NCBI GenBank assembly: GCA_964650685.1
Contig: CAZYUW010000054.1
Coordinates: 1 to 7,955 of the forward strand
Source of the DNA: Nitratifractor sp964650685
GTDB taxonomy: Bacteria; Campylobacterota; Campylobacteria; Campylobacterales; Sulfurovaceae
Direction: 5' to 3'
DNA: 7,955 nucleotides
The notes under the pieces are model-generated. The model had not been told where the DNA came from. It was given only the letters and a program-made list of their open reading frames with translations, and did no database searches. The stretch's first letter is position 1. Every line of letters starts with the position of its first letter. Below are positions 1 to 5,261 of the stretch, in pieces. The position numbers and the translations under genes were made by a program.

Positions 1-336
1 ATGTCGGTCTTTTCAGGTGTACTCGATATAGATCTCGAAAGCGGGGTCAGAGCCAAAAGCGGTGGAGGAAAGGATCTGAAAGCGTTTATGGTACAGGTCG
101 ACAGTCTCGGTCTTAGCGCGAGGAGTTTCAACTCCCTCGACAGAGCGGGCATAAAATACCTCGGAGAACTTGTCCTGATGAGTGAAAACGAGCTCAAAAG
201 CATCAAAAATCTCGGCAAGAAATCTTTGGACGAGATAAACGAAATGCTGGCGGCACACGGTTTTGGCAGCGATTTCGAGCTGGACGAAGAAACGCGTGCG
301 CAGCTGGTAAGCAAATTTGAACAAACAAAAGAGTAA
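1..336 (+). CDS. rpoA: RNA polymerase alpha subunit, C-terminal part (5' end outside window)
   Basis: This is the 3' portion of the RNA polymerase alpha subunit gene. The window opens in frame inside it, so the ATG at base 1 is an internal methionine and not the true start. The visible 111 residues hold the end of the N-terminal domain, a short Gly-rich linker near residues 20-24 and the complete alpha C-terminal domain (about 30-90). That domain binds AT-rich UP elements and activators. The DNA-contact residues match E. coli: R41 and N44 in 'LSARSFNSL' correspond to R265 and N268, and 'NLGKKSLDEI' (70-79) carries the equivalents of G296, K298, S299 and E302. The position of E. coli K271 is Asp here. 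The stop is directly followed by rplQ, the usual alpha-operon order. Identification is secure; full length is unknown. Confidence 0.97.
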   Translation: MSVFSGVLDIDLESGVRAKSGGGKDLKAFMVQVDSLGLSARSFNSLDRAGIKYLGELVLMSENELKSIKNLGKKSLDEINEMLAAHGFGSDFELDEETRAQLVSKFEQTKE

Positions 337-345
337 AGGATTCCC

Positions 346-696
346 ATGAGACACAGACATGGATATCGCAAGCTTGGAAGAAAGTCTCAACACAGAGCAG
401 CTCTGCTCAAAAACCTTGCGATCGCTCTGACGGAGCATGGCAGGATAGAGACCACTCTTCCAAAAGCGAAAGAGTTGAGAAAATATTACGAGAGGCTCAT
501 CAGTAAAGCGGCAGCAGGTGACTTCAATGCCCACAGAGCGGTTTTCGCCCAGCTGCAGGACAAAAAGAGCACCAAGAAGCTGGTCGAGGAGATCGCTCCG
601 GGCTACAGCGATCGACAGGGCGGATATACAAGGATCGTCAAGACCCGTGTCAGACGCGGGGATGCGGCCGAAATGGCTATCATAGAGCTGGTATAA
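346..696 (+). CDS. rplQ: 50S ribosomal protein L17
   Basis: L17 is a large-subunit protein located near the peptide exit tunnel. The 116-residue product begins 'MRHRHGYRKLGRKSQHR', the hallmark L17 N-terminus, and continues with 'ALLKNLAIALTEHGRIETT' and a C-terminal 'GGYTRIVKTRVRRGDAAEM' segment, all typical of the family. Its length matches short bacterial L17 proteins. The start is fixed by AAAGGA at 335-340, which overlaps the rpoA stop and lies 5 bases before the ATG. Only 9 bases separate it from rpoA, so the two are co-transcribed and probably translationally linked. It is the last recognisable gene of the ribosomal operon here; the next gene lies 188 bases away. Confidence 0.98.
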   Translation: MRHRHGYRKLGRKSQHRAALLKNLAIALTEHGRIETTLPKAKELRKYYERLISKAAAGDFNAHRAVFAQLQDKKSTKKLVEEIAPGYSDRQGGYTRIVKTRVRRGDAAEMAIIELV

Positions 697-884
697 CGGC
701 ACTATACTCCCTTTTTGGCGACCCGTTTTCGCCGGATGTCGATGGGGTCACAGGACCCCGGGAACATCAAAACTCCCAAAATCACTTCAAATGCTACAAA
801 AGTTGCCATCAATTTTTTGAATTGATGTTTATATAATAGTGTAGATGTGTTACAATTATTTCAATAAGTAGAAGGCATGGAGAT
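697..884. other. Intergenic spacer with inverted repeats between rplQ and the murE cluster
   Basis: No gene is seen. There are three inverted repeats. GGCGA/TCGCC (717-721/729-733) has a 7-base loop. GGGGTC/GACCCC (744-749/754-759) has a 4-base loop. CATCAATT/AATTGATG (807-814/820-827) has a 5-base loop and is followed by TTTATATAAT. None has a proper U-tract after a GC-rich stem. The third could act as a weak terminator for the ribosomal operon or simply overlap the downstream promoter. The GC-rich first half and AT-rich second half suggest the promoter for the next operon lies after about base 800. Confidence 0.5.
832..856 (+). promoter_or_regulatory. Candidate promoter(s) for the TPR-murE cluster
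   Basis: Two -10-like elements precede the gene at 885. One is a perfect TATAAT at 832-837. The other is TGTTACAAT at 848-856, an extended -10 with the TG at 848-849. No good -35 is present at the standard spacing for either, which is common in Campylobacterota, where sigma-70 promoters rely on the -10 region and upstream AT periodicity. Use of the second would start transcription near 863 and leave a leader of about 22 bases. The same nine-base TGTTACAAT occurs at 2791-2799 before the transpeptidase gene. Confidence 0.45.
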
Positions 885-1460
885 ATGACGAGTAAAAGAG
901 TATTGTTGAAAAGAGCCGAAGAGCAGTTCCTGAAAAAAGAGTATGGCAACGCGCTCAAAATTTACAGTCTGCTGCTCAGAGACTATCCTAGGCTCAAAGA
1001 TGCCAGAGTGGGGGTCTATCTCAGCGATATGGGACTCGAGAGCGACGAAGACGCGCAGGTGCTCTTCGACTACTATCAGATGATCAAAAACTCCAGCGAC
1101 GACGCCGAAAAGATAATCGACGAGCTCATGCAGACCATATACGCTACGAGAGTCGTCATACAGGAGCAGATCGTCGATTCCCTCAGAGAAGAGATGGAGA
1201 TAGAGGATGGTATCAGTTACGACGATTTCATCAGACTTGCGGAAGAGAAGGGCGACTTCAAGGAGGCGTTCGAGGATATCATGTTTTCGACGAGAGTGGT
1301 CATCAGAACCAAAGAGGAGTTCATCGATTTTATAGAGAGGCTTGTCGAGGGCGGCTACAGGGAGATGGCTCTGGGGTATCTGGACTCGCTTTCCGACAAT
1401 TTTGGCGGAGACCAAGAGATATATGGACTCTACTCCACGATCAACGGGGATAGATCGTGA
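885..1460 (+). CDS. TPR-like helical protein of unknown function, upstream of murE
   Basis: The product is a 191-residue acidic, soluble, all-helical protein with no signal peptide or membrane segment. Residues 9-35 (from 'KRAEEQF' through 'EYGNALKIYSLLLRDYP') fit a tetratricopeptide repeat, suggesting protein-protein binding. An internal repeat is visible: 'YATRVVI' at 86-92 and 'FSTRVVI' at 134-140, each embedded in acidic helices and 48 residues apart. The start is chosen from AGAAGG at 870-875, nine bases before the ATG; the ATG at 877 runs into a stop after three codons. The stop overlaps the GTG start of murE (GTGA), so translation of murE is probably coupled to this gene. I recognise no named family. 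A scaffold role linked to cell-wall synthesis is only a guess from position. Confidence 0.85.
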   Translation: MTSKRVLLKRAEEQFLKKEYGNALKIYSLLLRDYPRLKDARVGVYLSDMGLESDEDAQVLFDYYQMIKNSSDDAEKIIDELMQTIYATRVVIQEQIVDSLREEMEIEDGISYDDFIRLAEEKGDFKEAFEDIMFSTRVVIRTKEEFIDFIERLVEGGYREMALGYLDSLSDNFGGDQEIYGLYSTINGDRS

Positions 1461-2770
1461 AGGTTCCCGCCGGTATCGGCGACTATGCCTTTATAAGCGA
1501 TAATACGCAGGAGGCTGACAGCGAAACGCTTTTTCTGGAGACGGCGCAGAACGCTCCGTATAGAGAGAGTCTTTCTCCTTCCCAGAGGCGCATAAGCCCC
1601 CGTGAGCTGATGAAAGCGTGGGGGATAGACGAGATGAGGGTAGTCGGTGTCACCGGTACCAACGGCAAGACAACCGTCACGGCGCTGATATACTCTCTGC
1701 TGGTCGATCTGGATATCGGGGTCGCGCTGCAGGGAACGAGAGGTCTCTTCGTAAACGACGAGAGGCTCGAAGAGCACACGATGACCACCCCGTCCATACT
1801 TCATACGCTATACAATATGAAAAGAGCCAGAGAGTCGGGAGCGGACTGTTTCGTGATGGAGGTGAGTTCGCACGCTATAGATCAGGATCGCATAGAGGGT
1901 CTGGACTTCGCGCTGAAGGTGCATACCAATGTGACTGGAGATCATCTGGACTATCATGGAAGCATCGAGGAGTACAGGAGGGTCAAGAGCAGATTTTTTT
2001 CGGACGACAGCCTGAAGCTGATAAACAGAGACGACTCCGGAAAGATAGAGTTCGATCCCCGCAACGCGTACACATACGGAGTGGATGAACCCGCTTCGTT
2101 CAAGGTGGATGCCTACTCTCTCGATGGCGGTATAAGTGCCATCGTCAGGCATGGTGACGAGCGGAGCGGTTTTTTTTCGAATATGATGGGGCTTTTCAAT
2201 CTCTACAATATCGTTGCCGCGGTAGCCTCCGTCAAACTGCTCACTCACAGACCTTTCGATGATATATGCGATGCGGTAGAAAATTTCGGAGGCGTTGCGG
2301 GACGGATGGAGATCGTCAGCAGAGATCCGCTCGTGATAGTCGATTTTGCCCATACGCACGATGGAATGTATCGCGTAATGGACAGTCTCAAAGAGAGGGA
2401 TCTGGTGGTCGTTTTTGGCGCAGGCGGAGACAGAGACAGACAGAAGCGTCCGAAAATGGGCGCGGTAGCGGGCAGATTCGCGAAAAAGATATATGTTACC
2501 AGCGACAACCCACGCAGCGAAAAGCCCGAAGCGATAATCTCGGAGATACTCTCCGGTCTCGAAGGCAAAGAGAATGTCAAAGCCATAGCCGACAGAAGAG
2601 AAGCCATAGAGACGGCTCTATCCGAACTCCAGAAAGGGGAGATATTGCTTATACTCGGCAAAGGCGACGAGGATTATCAGGAGATAGACGGCGTCAGACA
2701 CCCTTTCGACGACAGAGAGGTCGTCAGGGATATACTCTCCGAAAAAGAGCTCTCAAAACCGGATTCTTAA
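1457..2770 (+). CDS. murE: UDP-N-acetylmuramoyl-L-alanyl-D-glutamate--2,6-diaminopimelate ligase
   Basis: MurE adds meso-diaminopimelate to UDP-MurNAc-L-Ala-D-Glu in the cytoplasm, an ATP-dependent step of peptidoglycan synthesis. Motifs appear in order: ATP loop 'GVTGTNGKTT' (64-73), 'EVSSHA' (135-140), the probable carbamylated lysine K177 in 'YRRVKSRFF', 'NRDD' (190-193), 'DFAHTHD' (296-302), 'GAGGDRD' (321-327), 'KRPKMG' (330-335), 'DNPRSE' (350-355) and 'GKGDEDY' (401-407). The DNPR motif is the known signature for diaminopimelate rather than lysine. At 437 residues it is shorter than E. coli MurE (about 495) because the N-terminal domain is reduced, as in Helicobacter pylori MurE, whose N-terminus also carries a 'SDNT' stretch like residues 14-17 here. 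The start is GTG at 1457, overlapping the previous stop. Runs of 7 and 8 T (1994-2000, 2170-2177) each encode a Phe-Phe pair. Confidence 0.97.
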   Translation: MKVPAGIGDYAFISDNTQEADSETLFLETAQNAPYRESLSPSQRRISPRELMKAWGIDEMRVVGVTGTNGKTTVTALIYSLLVDLDIGVALQGTRGLFVNDERLEEHTMTTPSILHTLYNMKRARESGADCFVMEVSSHAIDQDRIEGLDFALKVHTNVTGDHLDYHGSIEEYRRVKSRFFSDDSLKLINRDDSGKIEFDPRNAYTYGVDEPASFKVDAYSLDGGISAIVRHGDERSGFFSNMMGLFNLYNIVAAVASVKLLTHRPFDDICDAVENFGGVAGRMEIVSRDPLVIVDFAHTHDGMYRVMDSLKERDLVVVFGAGGDRDRQKRPKMGAVAGRFAKKIYVTSDNPRSEKPEAIISEILSGLEGKENVKAIADRREAIETALSELQKGEILLILGKGDEDYQEIDGVRHPFDDREVVRDILSEKELSKPDS

Positions 2771-2790
2771 ACCTCCCATGATGACACCCG

Positions 2791-2799
2791 TGTTACAAT
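2791..2799 (+). promoter_or_regulatory. Candidate internal promoter before the transpeptidase gene
   Basis: TGTTACAAT is an extended -10 element (TG at 2791-2792, TACAAT at 2794-2799) in the 52-base gap after murE. Transcription would start near 2806, giving a leader of about 17 bases. There is no recognisable -35. The identical nine-mer lies upstream of the gene at 885, and the porin promoters carry the close variant TGTTATACT. It would let the downstream genes be expressed separately from murE. Confidence 0.4.
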
Positions 2800-2822
2800 C
2801 ACGAAAAAAGCGAGGAAAAAGC

Positions 2823-3398
2823 ATGAGAAAGAAAGCGGTAGCTGTAACGGTACTTTTGTCGGTACTTTTTTTGGTTAGTGGATGCGATCTTTTCGCCCCG
2901 AGAGAGAAGCGGGAGGTTGGCAGATATCCACTAAAAAACTGCAAAACCGGAGGCAGCGAGCTGAAAGGTAAACGCATAGATCATATATTGGTCAGAAAGT
3001 CCGCTCACAAGATGTATCTCTACCGCAATGGCAAGGTTGTCGAGACCATGCCTGTTTCGCTGGGCAAAAACAGAGGCCCCAAGCTGAAAAAGGGCGACTT
3101 CAGGACTCCGACGGGCAAATATACGATAACGGGCAAGAGATGTCACCCGATCAAATACAGAGCCCTCTATCTCTCCTACCCCAATGCCGCGGACAGAGCC
3201 AGAGCGGCAAAAGCGGGCGTAAAACCCGGCAATCTCATAACGATACATGGGCAGCCCTACTGGAACAGAGACGGTCACGGCGACAGCTATACACTCAGGC
3301 ACGACTGGACCAACGGATGCATCGCCGTTACCAACAAGGATCTCGACTATCTGTGGCAGCATGTTCCGATAGGAACGACTATAGAGTTGCAGGATTGA
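2823..3398 (+). CDS. L,D-transpeptidase (YkuD family) lipoprotein
   Basis: The product is a predicted periplasmic lipoprotein with a YkuD catalytic domain. This family cleaves or cross-links peptidoglycan at diaminopimelate, or attaches or releases wall-bound protein. The start is ATG 2823, preceded by AGGA (2813-2816) at 6 bases; an upstream in-frame ATG at 2778 would put 15 residues, several of them basic, before the signal peptide. Residues 1-20 form a lipoprotein signal with lipobox 'LVSGC' and lipidated Cys21. The catalytic domain spans about 52-190: 'GDFRTPTGKY' (91-100), 'IHGQP' with H142, and 'TNGCIAVTN' with nucleophile C166. The 'DWTNGCIAVTN' context resembles YafK/DpaA-type enzymes (COG3034) more than the Csd6/Pgp2 shape enzymes of Helicobacter and Campylobacter. 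Asp follows the lipidated Cys, which in E. coli means inner-membrane retention. It lies directly downstream of murE. Exact reaction is undetermined. Confidence 0.93.
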   Translation: MRKKAVAVTVLLSVLFLVSGCDLFAPREKREVGRYPLKNCKTGGSELKGKRIDHILVRKSAHKMYLYRNGKVVETMPVSLGKNRGPKLKKGDFRTPTGKYTITGKRCHPIKYRALYLSYPNAADRARAAKAGVKPGNLITIHGQPYWNRDGHGDSYTLRHDWTNGCIAVTNKDLDYLWQHVPIGTTIELQD

Positions 3399-3405
3399 GA
3401 TAGAG

Positions 3406-3792
3406 TTGAGATATACCTCCAGACAGATAGAGCAGTACAGGAGGAGAAAGTATATCTCCCTGCTGGAAAAGACACTGAAGAGGCTCTACAAGATATTCAA
3501 AAACCCGGCTTCGGAGCCTTCCGAGCTCAGAAACCGGCTGCAAAACACGATCGCAGAGCTCGAAAAGCTGGAGGATCTGAGGCTCGATTCGGAGCATGCG
3601 AGGCATAGCGAGAGCTATCTGCGCGAGCTTTACGGAAGAGTCCGCGCCGAAGAGTTCGACGCCGAAGCGATGGAGGAGATGAGAGATGAGCAGCTGGGCG
3701 CGCTCAACAGACTCCAAAAGATGAAAAACAGAAATTCATACAGCAGAAGCAGGCAGAACAGACGCGCGGCGACAGAGAGATGGGAGGATTGA
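3406..3792 (+). CDS. Small charged helical protein, function unknown
   Basis: The 128-residue product is very rich in Arg, Glu and Lys, with no signal peptide or membrane segment. Residues 5-110 look like two or three long amphipathic helices, probably a coiled coil ('LLEKTLKRLYKIF', 'LRNRLQNTIAELEKLEDLR'). A basic, Ser/Arg-rich tail follows ('NRNSYSRSRQNRR') that could bind nucleic acid or an acidic partner. The only usable start is TTG 3406; in frame upstream there is no ATG or GTG before the preceding stop region. A weak AGGA at 3391-3394 lies 11 bases away, so translation probably depends on ribosomes ending the transpeptidase gene 7 bases upstream. It is followed after 1 base by the next gene. 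Codon use matches its neighbours, which supports real coding. I do not recognise the family. Confidence 0.75.
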   Translation: MRYTSRQIEQYRRRKYISLLEKTLKRLYKIFKNPASEPSELRNRLQNTIAELEKLEDLRLDSEHARHSESYLRELYGRVRAEEFDAEAMEEMRDEQLGALNRLQKMKNRNSYSRSRQNRRAATERWED

Positions 3793-3793
3793 A

Positions 3794-4438
3794 TTGGATA
3801 CAAGATCCGGTCGGACTCCACTGCTCTTCGAGACGCTGCGCATCGAGGATGGCAGGCTCATGCATCTATCCTGGCACAACGGCAGGATGAACAGATGTCG
3901 CAGAGAGATCTTCGGCGCGAAAGAGGAGCTGGATATCTCGAAGTATGTCGGGAATATTCCCGATAGAGGCGTATATAGATGCAAGGTGTACTATACATTA
4001 TATATAGAGAGTGTCGATATCTCTCCATATCTGCACACTCCGCTCAGGATATTGGGTGTCGTCGAAGCCGACATGGACTATGGGTGCAAATACGCGGATA
4101 GATCGTTTTTCGAGAAGCTCAGGGCGCTATCGCCCGATATGGATGATGTGGTGATCGTCAGAGACGGGCTTCTGAGCGACACCACGACAGCCAATATCGC
4201 CCTGCAGATCGACGACGAGTGGTTCACCCCGGCCAAACCGTTGCTGGAGGGGACCACCAGAAAGAGATTGCTGGAGGAGGGCAGATTGAGAGAGAGGGAT
4301 CTGCATATCGGGGATCTTTACGATTGCGACTCACTTGCCGTAATGAACGCGCTGAGGGGTTTCGAGGTCGTAGATGGAGTAAAAATAGTATCACAAGGAT
4401 ATCGAAAGGGCGATGATGAACGATATATTCGCGGATAG
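3794..4438 (+). CDS. Class IV PLP-dependent enzyme (aminodeoxychorismate lyase / aminotransferase fold)
   Basis: This belongs to fold-type IV PLP enzymes, which include 4-amino-4-deoxychorismate lyase (PabC, folate synthesis), branched-chain and D-amino acid aminotransferases. Residues 10-33 ('LLFETLRIEDGRLMHLSWHN' and on to R34) match the family N-terminus. K99 in 'YGCKYADRS' is the likely Schiff-base lysine, and 'RDGLLSDTTTANIAL' (123-137) with 'EWFTPAKPLLEGTTRKRLL' (142-160) forms the cofactor-phosphate region. Where most class IV enzymes have Glu contacting the PLP ring nitrogen, this has Asp129; from memory a 'TDTS'-type subfamily shares this. At 214 residues it is shorter than E. coli PabC (269). 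The TTG start is supported by GGGAGGA (3782-3788), 5 bases upstream. It overlaps the next gene by 23 bases. PabC-like activity is my first guess; substrate is not provable from sequence. Confidence 0.9.
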   Translation: MDTRSGRTPLLFETLRIEDGRLMHLSWHNGRMNRCRREIFGAKEELDISKYVGNIPDRGVYRCKVYYTLYIESVDISPYLHTPLRILGVVEADMDYGCKYADRSFFEKLRALSPDMDDVVIVRDGLLSDTTTANIALQIDDEWFTPAKPLLEGTTRKRLLEEGRLRERDLHIGDLYDCDSLAVMNALRGFEVVDGVKIVSQGYRKGDDERYIRG

Positions 4439-4862
4439 AGAGTTTGGCGAAATCTCACGCAGGGCGATATCGGAGATGGTTGCCTATCTGCTCGGCAGAG
4501 GGGTGGAGTTCGCGGTGTTGGTAGAGAGTGCCCATGCGGACTTCGAGCCCGCGTTGCCGGATGAGATATACGCGTCGTTCGACGAGAGAGTGCTTTTCGT
4601 TCTCTCCGGCTACACTCTGCAGAGTGCCTGCCTGGATGGTGATCGTCTCAGTTTCGAGGCGGGTTTCGGCGCAGAGAATTTCGGTTCCGTCGTTACGGTA
4701 CCCGTGGGCGCGATAAGACAGATATACAGTGAGGGCATCCCCGTAGCCATAAACAGCGCCAAAATGCCTGCATCTTCCGCTGCTGATGGAGACAGTTCGA
4801 TGGAGGCGCTGCTGAGCAACCCGGAAAACATGAGGCTTTTCAAAAAAAAGCGCAATAGATGA
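4416..4862 (+). CDS. SspB-like protein, putative ClpXP adaptor
   Basis: The 148-residue product resembles stringent starvation protein B, the adaptor that delivers SsrA-tagged proteins to the ClpXP protease. Residues 14-36 ('SRRAISEMVAYLLGRGVEFAV') align with the SspB N-terminal helix 'RPYLLRAFYEWLLDNQLTPH'. Residues 76-104 ('DRLSFEAGFG', then 'VTVPVGAIRQIYS') match E. coli 'DEVRFNARFG' and 'VSVPLAAVLAIYA' in order and spacing. A low-complexity linker (about 115-132) leads to the C-terminal 'NMRLFKKKRNR', reminiscent of the E. coli terminal 'LRVVK' that docks on ClpX. ATG 4416 is preferred over ATG 4413 because AAAGGG (4405-4410) is then 5 bases away. It overlaps the preceding gene by 23 bases and closes the cluster. 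The fold assignment is by eye; the adaptor role is inferred. Confidence 0.7.
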   Translation: MNDIFADREFGEISRRAISEMVAYLLGRGVEFAVLVESAHADFEPALPDEIYASFDERVLFVLSGYTLQSACLDGDRLSFEAGFGAENFGSVVTVPVGAIRQIYSEGIPVAINSAKMPASSAADGDSSMEALLSNPENMRLFKKKRNR

Positions 4863-5015
4863 AACTACCGCTCAAAAATATGATTTCGAGAATCGTGCCT
4901 TCAACCTCTTGCAGGAAAGCATATATTTGGAGTATTTATATCAAGTGTAGATTGTAGATACTCAACTTCTGTAATCACATCAGCATTTTGGTATATGCCG
5001 ACCTTCAGCTCGTAT

Positions 5016-5036
5016 CGAAGGATAGAGTATCCTTCG
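5016..5036. repeat. Perfect hairpin, 9-bp stem with 3-base loop
   Basis: CGAAGGATA (5016-5024), loop GAG, then TATCCTTCG (5028-5036). The stem is perfect but no T-run follows on either strand, so it is not a standard terminator. It could be an RNA structure or a protein-binding dyad. No counterpart is seen upstream of the second porin. Confidence 0.6.
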
Positions 5037-5128
5037 TGAAATTGTCAAAATATCGTGCTCTATGGAGGATGGTTAACTCTTTTTTATACTATCTTAACGG
5101 ATATGCAAAAAAGTTTCAAAAATATTTT

Positions 5129-5141
5129 CCCATTAAATGGG
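5129..5141. repeat. 13-base palindrome CCCATTAAATGGG
   Basis: CCCATT and AATGGG flank a single central A at 5135. The centre is 67 bases upstream of the first porin -35 element. It is not present upstream of the second porin. It may be an operator specific to the first copy, or a chance dyad. Confidence 0.45.
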
Positions 5142-5159
5142 CGTTATCTCAAGATTTTG

Positions 5160-5196
5160 TTAATAAGTTATTAACTTTTTATTGATTTGGTATTAA
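5160..5196 (+). promoter_or_regulatory. Tandem operator-like dyads upstream of porin 1
   Basis: Two dyads of the form TTRAT-N5-ATTAA occur: TTAAT-AAGTT-ATTAA at 5160-5174 (extending to an 8-bp-arm palindrome GTTAATAA-G-TTATTAAC, 5159-5175) and TTGAT-TTGGT-ATTAA at 5182-5196. Their centres (5167, 5189) are 22 bp apart, about two helical turns. Taking a start site near 5238, they sit at about -71 and -49, positions usual for activators. The same pair lies at the same distance upstream of the second porin. Confidence 0.5.
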
Positions 5197-5201
5197 TCTG
5201 C

Positions 5202-5231
5202 TTGACATCTTTTGGAAAATCATGTTATACT
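5202..5231 (+). promoter_or_regulatory. Sigma-70 promoter of porin 1
   Basis: A consensus -35 TTGACA (5202-5207), an 18-base spacer and an extended -10 TG-T-TATACT (5223-5231) form a strong vegetative promoter. Transcription should start near 5238 with a leader of about 24 bases. AGGAG (5251-5255) lies 6 bases before the ATG. A consensus -35 is unusual in Campylobacterota and fits very high expression of a major outer-membrane protein. The element is repeated almost exactly before the second porin. Confidence 0.85.
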
Positions 5232-5261
5232 TCTGCGTAAACAAAAAACAAGGAGTTACAA

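Larger units (their letters stand above)
4863..5158. other. AT-rich intergenic region after the murE cluster
   Basis: I see no convincing gene. A 65-codon open frame (4988-5185) has no proper ribosome site, has atypical composition and runs through hairpins and the porin upstream elements. The region holds a 9-bp inverted repeat with a long loop (4930-4938/4955-4963, one G-U pair), a perfect 9-bp hairpin with a 3-base loop (5016-5036) and a 13-base palindrome (5129-5141). No hairpin is followed by a T-run, so the terminator of the upstream cluster is not evident. AT content rises sharply after about 4860 compared with the coding cluster. Confidence 0.5.

Noticed and set aside
13..702. Long open frame on the minus strand opposite rpoA and rplQ
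   Set aside because: It is fully antisense to two certain ribosomal-operon genes and has a product with no family resemblance; it is a shadow of the coding strand.
2778..2822. Upstream in-frame ATG as start of the transpeptidase gene
   Set aside because: It would place 15 residues, several of them basic, before the lipoprotein signal; ATG 2823 has a proper AGGA site and gives a standard signal peptide.
4613..4626. 14-base palindrome CACTCTGCAGAGTG inside the SspB-like gene
   Set aside because: It lies within conserved coding sequence and is explained by codon choice; no sign of regulatory use.
4988..5185. 65-codon open frame in the spacer before porin 1
   Set aside because: It lacks a good ribosome site, has atypical composition, runs through a perfect hairpin and the conserved porin dyads, and matches no family I know.
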